DNA of 64,000 nt. Source: Pterois miles (lineage: Eukaryota; Chordata; Actinopteri; Perciformes; Scorpaenidae). Both the position numbers and the translations under genes were made by a program. The DNA lies in contig CAMQGK010000048.1 in the NCBI GenBank assembly GCA_947000775.1, positions 3,272,001 through 3,336,000 of the forward strand. Direction: 5' to 3'. Of this stretch, positions 23,951-37,008 are shown piece after piece. The notes below the pieces were generated by a model that was not told the DNA's origin, ran no database searches, and worked only from the letters and a program-made list of their open reading frames with translations. Numbering within the stretch: position 1 is the first letter of the stretch; the number at the start of each line of letters is the position of its first letter.

Positions 23951-24252
23951 CTTTTCAATACTAGACATTTTTATTAAGCTAAATGATTCAGTGGAATGAT
24001 CTAACTCAACAAGTAAAAGCAGCGTATTACTCCATTGTTGACCTTGAAGAGTTTAGATTGATTTAAACAAAGAAGATCGTATCACAAGGTCCAGTTACAA
24101 CATTACAGGACGGCATCTCATGACCTTCATCACTGGTTGCTGTTTTCTTTCTTTGTTTGTTTGTTGTTGCAATAGGCATTTATAAGTAAATAGATTTTTT
24201 CATTAATAAATGCATTCAATATATAGTAAATACTACTTTGTAATTCATATTC

Positions 24253-24253
<1 letters not shown>
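23951..24253. other. No feature recognised
   Basis: A/T-rich, non-repetitive. Confidence 0.4.
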
Positions 24254-24330
<77 letters not shown>

Positions 24331-24345
24331 ATATATATAACAGCT
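24254..24345. repeat. (TA)n microsatellite
   Basis: About 40 TA units with a short imperfect continuation. Confidence 0.96.
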
Positions 24346-24624
24346 GTGCTGTATGATATTAACAATTGTCAGTTAATGCTCAGGAAGAGTTATAGTTGTT
24401 GACAAATATACAAATCATTCAAAAACATTCAGCCAGAGACCGATCCCCCCTCAGCCCACTACAAACCGTTTGGGTCGGTCCTTTCTGTTGGTGGCCATCA
24501 GGCTCCAGAACCAAGGTCTGAACCAGAACCAAGGTCTGACCCCCATGTGACTCTGATCATCTGCTCCGTATTTATTCCTGGACCAAATGTATATAATTAC
24601 ATATAATTATATAATTACATATAT

Positions 24625-24832
24625 ATATGCTCTGCATATACAGTACTCACCACCTGCTGCACTTTACTATTACTGTTACTGATTTATTTTATTGTCAATT
24701 TCCTTCATTGAACCTTCTCTTTTACTTTTTACTTTACTGTATTCATCTGTACTGTTGTTGCTGCTGCTATGACACCCGAATTTCCCTCCGGGGATTAATA
24801 AAGGTTCATCTTATCTTATCTTATCTTAAATC
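24625..24832 (+). mobile_element. Non-LTR retrotransposon 3' end
   Basis: TTCCCTCCGGGGATTAATAA followed by AGGTTCATC and (TTATC)n. This is the plus-strand version of the tail at 19866. Upstream is a pyrimidine-rich stretch as usual for these ends. Severe 5' truncation; no RT coding. Confidence 0.65.
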
Positions 24833-25135
24833 AACTCATACACAGGTCCTTGTATAATTTGATAGTAGAAAATTTTCCCACAGATGTTTTTTAATTCAGG
24901 ACACACTGACTGCTAAAATGCACACCAGCAGTAGCTCACACGTGCACATGCAAAACACACACACCCACACACACACACTCATATACAAGACGATGGGAAT
25001 CACAGCGCAGGTAGTTTAAATCTGACACGGCGTAAATGAATATGAAGGGATGAAATAGGATTAGCCTCTTTGCTATTGATTAGCTGGCCATGTAATAATT
25101 AAAGCAGACTGAGCCGCAGGGCTACTGCAGTGTAT

Positions 25136-25137
<2 letters not shown>
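24833..25137. other. No gene; possible conserved noncoding stretch
   Basis: 25010-25135 contains TAATAATTAAAGC, ATTGATTAGCTGG and GGATTAGCC, homeodomain-like words in unique sequence. Speculative. Confidence 0.3.
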
Positions 25138-25172
<35 letters not shown>

Positions 25173-25285
25173 TGAATGCCAAGGTCCCCAAACTCAGGAT
25201 CGTTCCACTCAGCACAATCACAACCACCTCGCCTCCTGCCAGCACAACCCCAGCGAAAACCACTGCGTGGTCACGCAAGACAGGG

Positions 25286-25323
<38 letters not shown>
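25138..25323. repeat. Two (GT)n microsatellites around a 118-bp spacer
   Basis: GT runs at 25138-25171 and 25290-25323, of nearly equal length. Confidence 0.95.
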
Positions 25324-25324
<1 letters not shown>

Positions 25325-25994
25325 AGAGAAGGAGAGTGTGTCTGAGAGACAGTGTGACCACGTCAGCCCGGTGAATGTCTTCTTACACACACACATATAT
25401 ATATATATAATCTAAATAAAATCAATGTGATTGCAGTTTATTTGAATAGTGGACACACATGTAGGCCTCCATTAGTGAGTGTCTGTTGTATGGACACACT
25501 GAGCAGGTAGTCCTCTACCTCCCCACAGCGTAATCTCTTGATTTGTGGGATTGACCCCTGTTAATTCAATGGAAGAGAATCGCTGTGACAGCAACACTGA
25601 ATGGATTTTCAATGCACTGCACCTGCTCTAATAAGTTTAGGGATAACCTCGGCCTCGCCGCCACACACAGGGAAGGAGACGGGGAGGGGAGGGGCAGATC
25701 ACACGTACAGATATTGTACAAACTGAATGAAGCCATCGGCCTTAATCAACGGATTGAATTCCTCCATTCAGTCCCAGTACCTTTCCAAAGTCTCTGTAAT
25801 GTGTCTTTTCAGTCTGGTGGCTCTGATCAATGTCCTCTCATGGGCTCTGTCTCCGTGGATTCATCCCAGGACGTCTTCATTAGAAGTCCGTTGCCAGATC
25901 TCACAGTCCCCGACAATAAAGCCTGTTAAACCTCTGATCCATCAGTCTGATACCTGGCTGTCAAACAGCTCACATTTTACATTTCAGGAAGCTG
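25324..25994. other. No feature recognised
   Basis: Unique-looking; short open frames at 25585-25929 have no known content. A TA run lies at 25396-25409. Confidence 0.4.
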
Positions 25995-26250
25995 GCCAGG
26001 GCTGGACTGGCCATCTGGCACACCAGGCTCTTTTCCACAGGCCACCTGTCTTTCATTTTAATCTATTTTTTAATCTAAGCAGCCCATAAAACAGGTAGAT
26101 CGACCTGTTGTTATTCTCTAAACGGACTCAGGGCTGTTAATGAGATCTGTCAGCATCAGATCCATGAATGTGCCTCTGCCAGGGTTGGTAGTGGGCCGGT
26201 ACTCCCCGGTACGCAGTACCGGTCCGTCTACATTTTACTCCTTTACACAC
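25995..26250. mobile_element. Possible hAT-like remnant
   Basis: AGGGCTGGACTGGCCATCTG at the left and CAGGGTTGGTAGTGGGCC near 26178 look like ends of fish hAT-type elements. No transposase and no target duplication found. Confidence 0.3.
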
Positions 26251-28554
26251 TGAGAGTCTTTGCTGCGTAGTGGAGCTTCTCCCCAGCGGCGGTCCTCTGC
26301 TCTGCCTCCTCCATATCAGCTTCTCTGGCAGAGTCATGAGCCTCATCAGCGATATGAACATAAAAACATGGAGGGGGGGGGATGAAATTACTGTAATTTA
26401 TCACACAATGTTCTCGTCATTTATGTGAAATAATTACAGGAAGTGTTCACCATAACTTTTAAAAACTATTTTCAGAAGAATTAAATGATAAATGGTAATA
26501 TGTGTAAGTAATAATAAAAAATATTTACCTAGCCTAATGCTCACAAAACACGTTGCATAGTTTTAAGCCAGAAGTCTAGGCCTAATGATTTTTATTAAAA
26601 TGATTAAGTTCTGATCAGTCAGTAATATTTCAATATTAATAGCTATTTACAGACTGTGTGGACTAAAACACACTGATTCTCCGTTACAATAATTATCAGA
26701 CAGGAAGCTCATTAAAGTACGTAATGATTACGATCAGTGTGTGTGATGGAAGAACGGCATTAGGATGTGCCAGAGGAACCAAATGTGGGCTTTTACAGCC
26801 AGTATTTTCCCTAAGGGGGGCATGCAAGGACTCCCTCAGCTGACTCCTGTAGCTGTCTACTCCATGTCCTCCAGGAAAGGCCTGGTCATCAAAGTGGACA
26901 ATACGCTGCTTGTTGAAGGTATCTATTTACCACGTTTCCTCTCTCTGAAACCTCAATCCCAGCTTTAGTGTTTCTAGTCAGCGGCGCCGCTGATATGTGA
27001 CTGTGAAGGTGGGTGACGTCTGTGGGCCGGTCGGGACCAGAACACCAGGGCTTTTGCCAGATGTGTTAATCTGCAGATATAAAGACCAAACTTGTGATCT
27101 TTTGGTGTTTTTTTTTCTTTCACCTGGTTGCTGTCAGAGCCATGGGCTGCAGGTGAGGTGGAGGTGACCTGGAACACAAGCGACACCCCCTCAGCCCTGC
27201 GCTGTGGCAGGTCAGGGAGAGATCCACCTCTAAACTGGACCAAACACAAAGGGAAGAGGGGACCGGAGGTGAAGGACAAAGGAAGGAGAGCAGAAAGCAG
27301 CCGGGTTAATGAGTAGAGCTGGCGTGGTGTGGATGATGGAAAGCATACTATTTGAAATATACATTTAGTTCATGGTGGAAAAAACTATATCTACTCATGT
27401 ACTGTGTGCTTCAGTGCAATTTTGAGGTACATTTAGGGAAATATTGTATATTTCACATATGATGAGCTTCTAAAATGTGATGCATCAGTGAAGATTAAAC
27501 CAGTGGTGACCAGCCTTTTTGGCACTTGCCCACATTTGTGGCCTGTTGTCAAGTTTCATGTCTCAGAGTTGTTAGTCCAGCAAAGATCGTTCACATCTAA
27601 ACTAAACTGCAGAACTGTACAGATAGTATAGTAGAAATAGATAGAGAGTAGAAATGGTTTTCTATTCCTCTCCCATTTATTATCCCATGCCTTTATTGGA
27701 CAGGCCTTTATCCTTCGGATAGACTAAACTTCTCAATAAAGTAATTTGCTCCATATTGACCAGCTAACAGGAAAATGCTTACGCCTTAGTATTAAGATTG
27801 TAATCATGTAATAATATATCAGTTACAGAGGCCATTTGGTCTGTATAACAAGTACTTTTACTTGTGATACTGAAGTACATTTAGCTGATAATAATCAGTT
27901 CTGTCACCTAAAGGTTCTCTGTATGATATTCGGTGCATTCATAATAATATCTACCTGAGCAGAGGATGAGGTCTGTCTCCCTCGGTGTTGTATTCAGGGC
28001 CTCTCTGTGAATGAATGAATGTGAGGTGTCTCACTATCCAGGCTGATACAGCAGCTACAGCTCTGTTAGCAGAGTACAGGAGCAGAGAGACAATCAGCCA
28101 CTACACGGCACTGAGGTAGTCTGCCACCGGTTTTCAGTCCATACCCATGGATGTATAAATGATTATACATATATTATAGGTAAATCAACCTACCAGTAGG
28201 AACACTTCAATGTTCCTCATTTAAAACATTATGCCCTAAAAGCTGTAAAGTTCACTAACAGCTGAATCCAGAGATCTTTTCCTCGGCTTAATGAACATGC
28301 ATCAGACATGACTGCTCCGCCCTGCTTGCTCATATCACATATCTGCTTCTACCAGCTTCCTGCTGGCTGGATGAGGCTGTAATCATGGATCTATTGGCTG
28401 TAATCAATCACTGTTATTATCTTCTAATCCCCCCATGGGTTGTCTGCCTGGATTAACGTCTCTGGTCCTAAACGACTGGCTATCGGCCAGCAGCTAGCAG
28501 AGCCGGCAGCTAGCAGAGCTATTTACTGACAGCACAGGACACAACCTCTACATC
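26251..28554. other. No gene recognised
   Basis: 2.3 kb with no clear repeat. An open stretch at 26780-26919 ends in GAAG/GTATCT and could be an exon, but I recognise no domain. 27498-27530 (CCAGTGGTGACCAGCC) could be another hAT-like end. Confidence 0.35.
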
Positions 28555-29560
28555 CCTGGTCTGGACTCTACTGGACCCTCTTCTCCATCCCTGGGTCTGG
28601 ACTCTACTGGACCCTCTTCTCCATCCATGGTCTGGACTCTACTGGACCCTCTTCTACATCCATGGGTCTGGACTCTACTGGACCCTCTTCTACATCCGTG
28701 GTCTGGACTCTACTGGACCCTCTTCTACATCCATGGTCTGGACTCTACTGGACCCTCTTCTACATCCATGGTCTGGACTCTACTGGACCCTCTTCTCCAC
28801 CCATTGTCTGGACTCTACTGGACCCTCTTCTCCATCCATGGGTCTGGACTCTACTGGACCCTCTTCTACATCCCTGGTCTGGACTCTACTGGACCCTCTT
28901 CTACACCCCTTGTCTGGACTCTACTGGACCCTCTTCTACATCCATGGGTCTGGACTCTACTGGACCCTCTTCTACACCCCTTGTCTGGACTCTACTCCCT
29001 CTTCTCATCCATGGGTCTGGACTCTACTGGACCCTCTTCTACATCCGTTGTCTGGACTCTACTGGACCCTCTTCTCCATCCATGGGTCTGGACTCTACTG
29101 GACCCTCTTCTCCATCCGTGGTCTGGACTCTACTGGACCCTCTTCTCCATCCATGGGTCTGGACTCTACTGGACCCTCTTCTACATCCGTTGTCTGGACT
29201 CTACTGGACCCTCTTCTACACCCGTTGTCTGGACTCTACTGGACCCTCTTCTCCATCCATGGGTCTGGACTCTACTGGACCCTCTTCTCCATCCATTGTC
29301 TGGACTCTACTGGACCCTCTTCTACATCCATGGTCTGGACTCTACTGGACCCTCTTCTACACCCCTTGTCTGGACTCTACTGGACCCTCTTCTCCATCCA
29401 TGGGTCTGGACTCTACTGGACCCTCTTCTTCATCCGTGGTCTGGACTCTACTGGACCCTCTTCTACATCCCTTGTCTGGACTCTACTGGACCCTCTTCTC
29501 CATCCATGGGTCTGGACTCTACTGGACCCTCTTCTACATCCGTGGTCTGGACTCTGCTCT
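28555..29560. repeat. 35/36-bp minisatellite
   Basis: About 28 copies of TCTGGACTCTACTGGACC followed by CTCTTCTACATCCATGG. Units alternate between 35 and 36 bp through GG/GGG. One unit near 28987 has an internal deletion. All three plus frames are open for more than 300 codons because the unit lacks stops; these ORFs (SGLYWTLF, LDSTGPSS, VWTLLDPLL) are spurious. Confidence 0.95.
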
Positions 29561-30940
29561 TCTGCGACCTGCAGGCTTCGTCGCCACCATGTTGAGAGCC
29601 GTGTGGAGGCAATAGATGGTCTGGAACTGAGCACCTTTAAATGGGACATTGAATTCAGTGGTTTTACTTGTAATGAAGTATTTTTACATTGTTGTATTGA
29701 TACTTACTGACTCTTACTTTAGTAAAGGACCTGAATACTTCTTCCACTGCTGAATGTAGTAAACATGTATATTTGTGCTACATTAAGACTTTTCCAGCAC
29801 CTGATCTTCATATTATTCATTCTGTTAAAACTGCAGCCCACATTTCACCTAATAGAAGCAGAAGCAGTTTTTCTGTCTGTATTTGTGTTTATTATTATTA
29901 TCATTATTATTATACTTTGTTTTACTTCCTTTTTTATGAATTGGTTCATTGATATATACTAATACCTACAGGATACTGTATGTCTGTATGACTATATAAA
30001 GGTATGAACGACCCAAAAGTAAAACTTATGTTCCTCTACAAAACATTTGTCCTTTAATTTTCTCCTCAAAGACAAACATGCACTTCTGTCATTAAAAAAG
30101 AAAAGTATTCATTAGAGATATAACAGATGAATTTAAAGGGACAGTCCACCAATTTCATACATGATGAGTTGTGGTATTTTAATGAAAAAATGAGTTGGGT
30201 TACTTAACCGGACTGAGCATCAGTAGCTCTGGTCCGTTACTGTACGCTAGGCTGCAAAACCAAAACCCAGGGTGACTGTGAATTTAAACAACAAGAGGAT
30301 CAACGGCACAAAAACTGGTGAATGATGAGCAAGTCTGAACTCATATGCCTCTTTATTTCCTATGTCCTTCAGTTTTTATTTGTTTTATTTGTATTCATCT
30401 TTTAAAAACCTCCATGTTTATTTTATATGTAAAATGTTATTTTAAAATCAGATTTTCATTTTATTTCACTACGATGGAGACAAACACATGCAGATTGTTG
30501 AAAGTGCGATCTTGCTGTAAACTGACATCTCGACCACTTTAGTAGAGGCTCATGTTGAAAACAAAAGGAAGTTTGTCAATTGAGAAGAAATTATTTTTTT
30601 TATGTTGTTACTGTCCAAAGGATCTAAGAAATGCAATAATACTACTTCTTCATTGCTTTTTACTGGATGACACTGTGGTTAGTACGACACATATCACTCA
30701 CTGAATTAGAAAGGACAAAACTGTATGCAGAAATACTTACATTCACTTTTCTATCATTATTTTTTGGATAACACCTCCAATTTTCTCTCTTTCTTTCTCC
30801 ATTTTCTCTCCTTGAACTTAGAAGAGTGATCTGGGGCATTTTTGCTCATTTATCATATTTTACTTGAATAAACCTTTAAAAAAAACAACTAATATCTTTC
30901 ACATTGTCTTTGGAGCTAAAGTATATTATATCATAATATA
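29561..30940. other. No feature recognised
   Basis: A/T-rich unique-looking sequence with no coding signal. Confidence 0.45.
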
Positions 30941-30941
30941 C

Positions 30942-31479
30942 AACTAGAAAAGTAGTTGGAGAGCTCAGACCTCCACCAAGCACCATAGTTTCCCCCCTGG
31001 CGGTTTCTTCTGGATCCGTCTCCTCAAGTATTAAAGCTAGATCAGATTCGTTGACATACTTCAGATGCTGAATTGTCTCAGCTACACGATGCCGCTTGTT
31101 AGAAATCTCTACCTCTAATATTAAATGCACAGTGGGCCAAAATGTAAGAGTACACCCATTTTTTATATAAATTGCTATAAAATCCGCCATCTGGATCAGA
31201 TCTGGATCAGCCTTTGGGATTTGATAGAAGTCCACATTGTAAATCCCTGAGTCAGATTTCATGAGCTTTGGGAACAATTACCAGAGATATTGAGAAACTA
31301 TTTTTTGGGTCCCATTTACCCCAATGTTAACGAAAATTTCAAAGTGATCCAAAATCCAGGATTTCTTCCGGATCATAAGTCCATAAGTTTTTGAGTTATT
31401 TTGAACACAGACAAACAAACAAACAAACAAACAGACAGATAAACGCCAGCGAAAACATAACCTCCTTGGCGGAGGTAAA
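30942..31479 (-). mobile_element. Fish interspersed repeat of unknown class
   Basis: Read on the minus strand it starts ACCTCCGCCAAGGAGGTTAT, contains GTTTGTCTGTGTTCAAAATA and GATCCAGATCTGATCCAGAT, and ends near GGTGGAGGTCTGAGCTCTCC. This arrangement is familiar from many fish genomes. A 3' piece of the same element is at 60033-60073. The 133-aa minus ORF within it is not thought to be a gene. Confidence 0.55.
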
Positions 31480-32397
31480 TATATTATTATATCAGTGTGG
31501 TATTCTTTCAGTACACATCATCTGGTGTACACCAGATTACTGTATATTAATCAGAAACAGACGGGGAGCTTTCTATAAGACCTGTTTATCCCCTGTATGT
31601 CTAGCTCTGTGTTTCCTGAAGACACAACAAGCTCAGCTTATTGTCTCCGGTTCCCTTCTCCATTAACACTTCTATTGTGGAATAGCTGTTATCTGTCACC
31701 AAGATCAATGGAAAAGTAATAATACTTACTCCCACTTAGAAGTGTGTACAGCAGTGATACAAACAGCCTTCACCAATACATAGTGCATCTGCTGCCTGCT
31801 CTGAGTAACAGCCATTTAATTACAAAGAACAGGGAGAAATCATTGGCAATTTTCAGGGGGACAACTAATACCTCATACTGGGGGGAGACAGTACAGAGAG
31901 CAGAGTGGGCCCTCTAGTGGTCAACATGGAGAAGTACACGAGCCTGAGACGTCAATGCAGTCAGGACCAAGACTCCTGAAGAGACCAAGTCATCCTGTAC
32001 AGATCACTTTTTCTTCTTCTACATTAACTCTAAAAATATTGCTCCTCACTTTTAATACAATAATATTATAACTCCTCTGCTCTACTGTTCAATAAAGCAG
32101 ATGGATGGCCGGGACGGATTCACTCTGTGATATTCATCAGACCTAAACAGGATTATTACATCACTCAGCTGTAAGCAATCTGTAGCTTTTACACGGCACA
32201 TCATCCACACCATGTAATGCACGAGTGCATGCTTCTCATAAAGAAATACTGTAAAGTTTCCCCCGGCTTCCTCATCTCCTCTTTATACTGATGGAGTAAT
32301 AACCCGAGTGAGCTTCCAGCTGTTACTGTACAGCTGTAGCAGTAAAGAGAGCTGAGTTTGAAGCAGCACCGTGGTGGCTGATCACTAGAAAGCCTGT

Positions 32398-32402
<5 letters not shown>
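31480..32402. other. No feature recognised
   Basis: Unique-looking sequence without ORFs of note. Confidence 0.4.

Positions 32403-32440
<38 letters not shown>
32403..32440. repeat. (GT)n microsatellite
   Basis: About 18 GT units. Confidence 0.96.
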
Positions 32441-32441
<1 letters not shown>

Positions 32442-32840
32442 TGTAGTGTGAAAGGAACAGTGATGGAATATTGAGGCGACACTCTCAATAGCCAATGAGA
32501 GCGAGCTGACTGAAACGTGTCACCAGCACGTTCGCTGGTAGTGCATTACACTCACTAGTGATGGGATTCAGGCTCTTTTCAGAGAACCGGCTCTTTCGGC
32601 TCCCAAACGGCTCTTCGGGTTATTTTGTTGCTTTAATTAATTTATTATCAACAACAATATAAAATTATGCTCCAAATGAATTACTGATGTAATTGTTATG
32701 TTAGCTGCATTGTCAGTAACAGCATCCCACTCTTTGTGTGTCTGTGGCTGAACTCAAAACCATCCAGAAGACAGAACACCATTTTATTATTTTCAATAAA
32801 GTGACACCTAACTGACCAGAAGGATGCTGCTGTGGATTTT

Positions 32841-33068
32841 TTAACCCTCTCTGCAGTGGATGCTGTCATCTGTCATATAGGCCTGGGATGATTTTTGTTT
32901 TCCTGCTTGAACTGCAGACATAGGATTCAGTGCATGAATAAACTTCCTGAATCCTTTGTCATCCACAGCTGAAAATGGATGGAAATCAAGTGTAATCATT
33001 TTTGCCAGTTCTTCATCAACTGAGTTATGTCTTGCTGGGGTCACAGACTTCTGCACAAACTGTCTCAT
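32841..33068 (-). pseudogene. hAT transposase fragment
   Basis: Minus-strand open stretch with LAKMITLDFHPFSAVDDKGF and RKFIHALNP. This is the conserved segment upstream of the catalytic domain in hAT (ZBED-type) transposases. The BED finger and catalytic/dimerisation parts are missing, so the element cannot move by itself. Confidence 0.8.
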
Positions 33069-33166
33069 AGAGCTCTGGGTTGGTTTAGGTGGTTGTGGTG
33101 GTGAACAGCATGATGCTGTAGATACTACAGATGCTGTAGATACTACAGTCTCCTCTTGTTGCCCCC

Positions 33167-33169
<3 letters not shown>

Positions 33170-33229
<60 letters not shown>
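33170..33229. repeat. (TC)n microsatellite inside the hAT element
   Basis: About 29 CT units. Confidence 0.96.
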
Positions 33230-33295
33230 GCTCTGTTCATGTGCTACTCCTCTAAGAGCCGCTTCGTTCCCGACCGACCCATCACCAGCACTCAC

Positions 33296-34571
33296 CCCAT
33301 GTGAGACTAAAACTTCATTTCTAGCTTGTGCTTCAAATTGTATAAGCATGCTGTCTCCATCTCCTCAGCCATGACTTCATTCACAGCTTTGTTGTTGTTG
33401 TTGTTGACACACAGCTAGCTGTAAGCAGTATTTTCTCAGAGTCAGATTTTTATTGACTTGAGCCCATAGTTACATGGTATGGATCACAAACAACATATAC
33501 ATTAATAATACAACAGTGATGCCCAGCAGGAATAAAGTGCAACTTGCTGGGTCCCCTTTGTGTTTGTCCCAGCGTGATTCCCATCCTGCTGCTGGTTTAA
33601 TGCTGCTCCACCGCTCGACAGCTGGTTGCAGTAACGCACCGGGAGATGTGGCAACAACGAAGCTAGCAACATAGATAGAAATAATGCACGGTACAAAATG
33701 TTTTAATAATCGGCTTTGCAGATGTTTTCTGAGGAAGGAAACACATTCAGTGTTTAATAGGCCTTAAGGATCCACACTGACTGTAACCCTGACTTTACCT
33801 TTAAACAGAGGTGAAGATGAATGGTTTATGTACCTGGGTGAGTACTTTTCCTCCCATTACTTTCTCTGCGTTTCCTTGTCATCATTCATTTTGCTTACAG
33901 ACCCTCTGATTGCTATCCACACCTTAACGTCTCTCAGTGACCTTGGAGACTCTGGTGTGATGCTTCGAACTACTTTATATACAGTTTATGCATCATATTG
34001 AATAAACTGATCTTATGTATTATGCAGAACTCAAGCAGCAACCTGCGGTCCTGAAAAATGAAGCCATCGTAGAAGTACCCAAAACTGCACATCCTGAAAT
34101 GGTCACTTGAGGCTGGTGCCAAAAGCGAGTCAATCCCCATAAGCCCCCATGTTAAAACACCCAACTTTACATCAGAAACATGTTTACCGCCTGCTACAAA
34201 AACTGGTACGGTCTCTATAGCTAATTTGGATTTTTACCTAACTCACCTGTTTAAATTAAATCTTAAATTTATGCATAATTAAGGGCATGGCCACTTTGAG
34301 TGACAGGTGGGTGTCATCACAGGTGGATAAGTGGATAGCAGCTAGCTGCTAGCTTGGCCATGTCTGTTCCTTTTGGAGAATTTTTCATGCAAATATTGGA
34401 CAAATAACATGGCTTGCTATGCAGTTAATTGAACTGACATCCAAAAAGTTGTCTTTTTTTTCAGTGAGAGGAATTCTGGTACTATTTTACTTATATGTTA
34501 GCGCTAATTAGCTAGTATCAGTGTCGGTGATCACCATACCTCGTTTGTTAGATTAGCTTGTTGTACACTCT
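33296..34571. other. No feature recognised
   Basis: Unique-looking sequence; short ORFs without recognisable content. Confidence 0.4.
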
Positions 34572-34660
34572 CAGGCACGTGTGTCAAACTCAAGGCCCGC
34601 AGGCCAAACCAAGCCCACCACCTCATTTTATGTGGCCCATAAGGGCTTGCCAAGAATATA
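34572..34660. mobile_element. hAT-type element end
   Basis: CACGTGTGTCAAACTCAAGG, CCCGCAGGCC and TTATGTGGCCCATAAGGGC form a known fish hAT-type terminus; compare 6108-6176. Confidence 0.45.
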
Positions 34661-35260
34661 TTATGTTTATCGTACAGTTCTATGATGCTTTACAGAAGTA
34701 CGGTGTCCTTAAATTACATTACATCCCACAATGCATCTGGATTTTGTTACATGGGCACTGAAGCGTGTCAGTATCAGCGGTTTCCAGCAGCGGCGCTCTA
34801 GACGAGTGATGGGGTCGTAAAAAATAATATATAGAATAGAACCAAAATGGCGGAGAACAGAAAAGTTGGTGCAGAGGGAAGGACAGAAAGAGGATCCATG
34901 TTAGTGGTTGATGGAGAGCAGCCGGTATGTCTTCCTTTGAGGGGAACCATGATGCTGATGTGGCCCGTGATGAAACTGAGTTTGACCCCCCTGATCTCAG
35001 GAGTCGACCATTCATTTTTTTCCACTGAGTTCATCACTAACAGGTCTGTTTTTTGCTAGCCAAAATTTGCATCCCAATTAATATCACAACAATGTCAATT
35101 TCAGATGCACCAGAAGTGACTGAAGACTAAACTGAAGCCTAAAAGCCTGATCCAGGGATCAACCCGGCAGCCAAATAGGTTCAACTATGATTACATGAAA
35201 ATACTGAACAGAATCGTCCATTTTCGGTGCTGCTTGCCTGTGTATGTGGATGAGTGTTTG

Positions 35261-35261
<1 letters not shown>
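34661..35261. other. No feature recognised
   Basis: Unique-looking; no supported ORF. Confidence 0.4.

Positions 35262-35312
<51 letters not shown>
35262..35312. repeat. (GT)n microsatellite
   Basis: About 25 GT units; a short (TC)n run also sits at 35521-35542. Confidence 0.96.
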
Positions 35313-35313
<1 letters not shown>

Positions 35314-35542
35314 TGTACCTCTTTGTTCCTGGCCCTACATCATCATCTGCTCTGTTTGTTAGGCCCGTGTTGGGCTGGATGTCGACAGATCTCCTCGGCC
35401 CATATGGCATGAAAAGCTCTCTCATTAATTCTGCACAGAAAGACTCGATTACTGAGCTCCGAAGCCCTGACTGCTGAGAGCAGCCTTTCCCAGCATGCAT
35501 TGATTTCTCCGGCCGGTTCACCTCTCTCTCTCTCTCTCTCTC

Positions 35543-36970
35543 TGTCCAGGCCAGCTCAGCACATGCTCCTTCTCACTGAATCATCTGAATATCATAATAT
35601 CGCCCATGATGAATGCTAACTAGACAGCAGCTCCCGCTTTGATTAATGAAGATACCGCGCTGGTTCACAACAGTAGACCTGGCGCCTCACAGCCGAAACC
35701 GCAGATAACTATTCAGTAGGTATTAATCATGGTTAACCAGGCAGCAGGTTCTTACAGGACAAATGAAGTAGCTTACTGAGGACCTGGCGGTACAATGAGA
35801 CCACCTCTTGCTGTAAACCCACATAAATTCTCACAGAAATGAGAGGATGAAATGCACAAGGTGAGCTTTTGAAGCTGGTTTAATTAGACGTCCACCCAGA
35901 TCACAACGCTGAAGGCGGCCGGCCTGCTCTCACCTTGTTGGACAGCTACTAACTCACTTCTTCTTTTGTTGTGTTTTTCTCCTGACTGTGCAGCTCCATT
36001 CGAAACCAATCATCAATCTTTATTGGTTCTGTATTTCTATGGCTGCATGGCTTTTCTTATTTTCTAGAAAAAAATATGATGACTTAAACAAGTCTGTCAT
36101 CAGCAACTGACTGTAAAGTAAAATAACATACAGTAATTTCCATTAGCAGACTCTCAGACAGGAACGCTCAGCGTTATCCTTTCAGCAGCACAGAACCTGA
36201 GTGAGAAAAAAGTGGCCATATTTTTGTTTTGTCCATGCTTTCTCCATCCCTCAAGCTCTATATTTCCTTGGAAAATTAACATTTGCAATAAAGAGAAAAC
36301 CCAGAGACATTCAGAAGATGCTCATTCATAGACCTATTATAGTTATTATGACTTATTGTTTTATTATTATTATAAAATAATAGTAATAATGCCATGGAGA
36401 GTGAAGCAGTGGCTCTCCCACACCCACTCTATTGTCCCCATGCATCCTGGTTGGTACAGTACATAAAACTGTAGGTCCAAACACACACATCCACATGCTT
36501 GTGCACGAAGATGAAATACTGAAAAATAAAACACTGCTCGCACAGTAAGACTTCATTAATAATGATGCACTGATATAACAAATGATCACATACAAACACT
36601 TTTGTTCTGAAAATACTGACATTATTATCCCAGAGTAACATTTTGAATGCAGGACTTTAATTGCTATATTAAAAATGTATAAATTCAGAACTGCTTCAGC
36701 AAAATAAGTGGAGACGAGCTGGAGAGGCCAGTCCAGGATTGATCACATCGCATGGACAGCCTGTGCACCACGTAATTTGCTTACTGTGTGTATTTATTTG
36801 TTTATTTTCTTCTTTTTTAGATTTGGACATTTAGCTTCTTCCCTCTTGTCTTTTTTTTATTTTTTTAAATGTATTTGTAAAATAAGTGACAGAGGAGATG
36901 TTGACAGGAAACACCCACCGCCTGTGTATCTGATGTTTATTCAAAAACAGGAAAAAAGACTGTTTTTCAA
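35543..36970. other. No gene; possible conserved noncoding stretch at 35570-35760
   Basis: 35570-35760 has TTTGATTAATGAAG, GGTATTAATCATGG and similar homeodomain-like words in unique sequence, so it may be a conserved element. The rest shows nothing. Confidence 0.3.
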
Positions 36971-36973
36971 AAA

Positions 36974-37008
36974 GAAGAAGAAGAAGAAGAAGAAGAAGAA
37001 GAAGAAGC
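36974..37008. repeat. (GAA)n microsatellite
   Basis: About 11 AAG units. Confidence 0.95.

Larger units (their letters stand above)
32556..33287 (-). mobile_element. 732-bp hAT transposon deletion derivative with target duplication
   Basis: The ends TAGTGATGGG and CCCATCACCA are inverted repeats. They are flanked by ACACTCAC (32548-32555) and GCACTCAC (33288-33295), an 8-bp target duplication with one mismatch, as expected for hAT. Subterminal GAACCGGCTCTTTCGGCTC at the left pairs loosely with the right-end GAACGAAGCGGCTCTTAG. Inside is a transposase remnant and a (TC)n tract at 33170-33229. Confidence 0.8.

Noticed and set aside
28627..29710. Three overlapping 317-325-aa ORFs
   Set aside because: Stop-free 35/36-bp tandem unit; all frames open equally.
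30876..31277. 133-aa minus ORF as a gene
   Set aside because: It lies wholly inside a common fish repeat.
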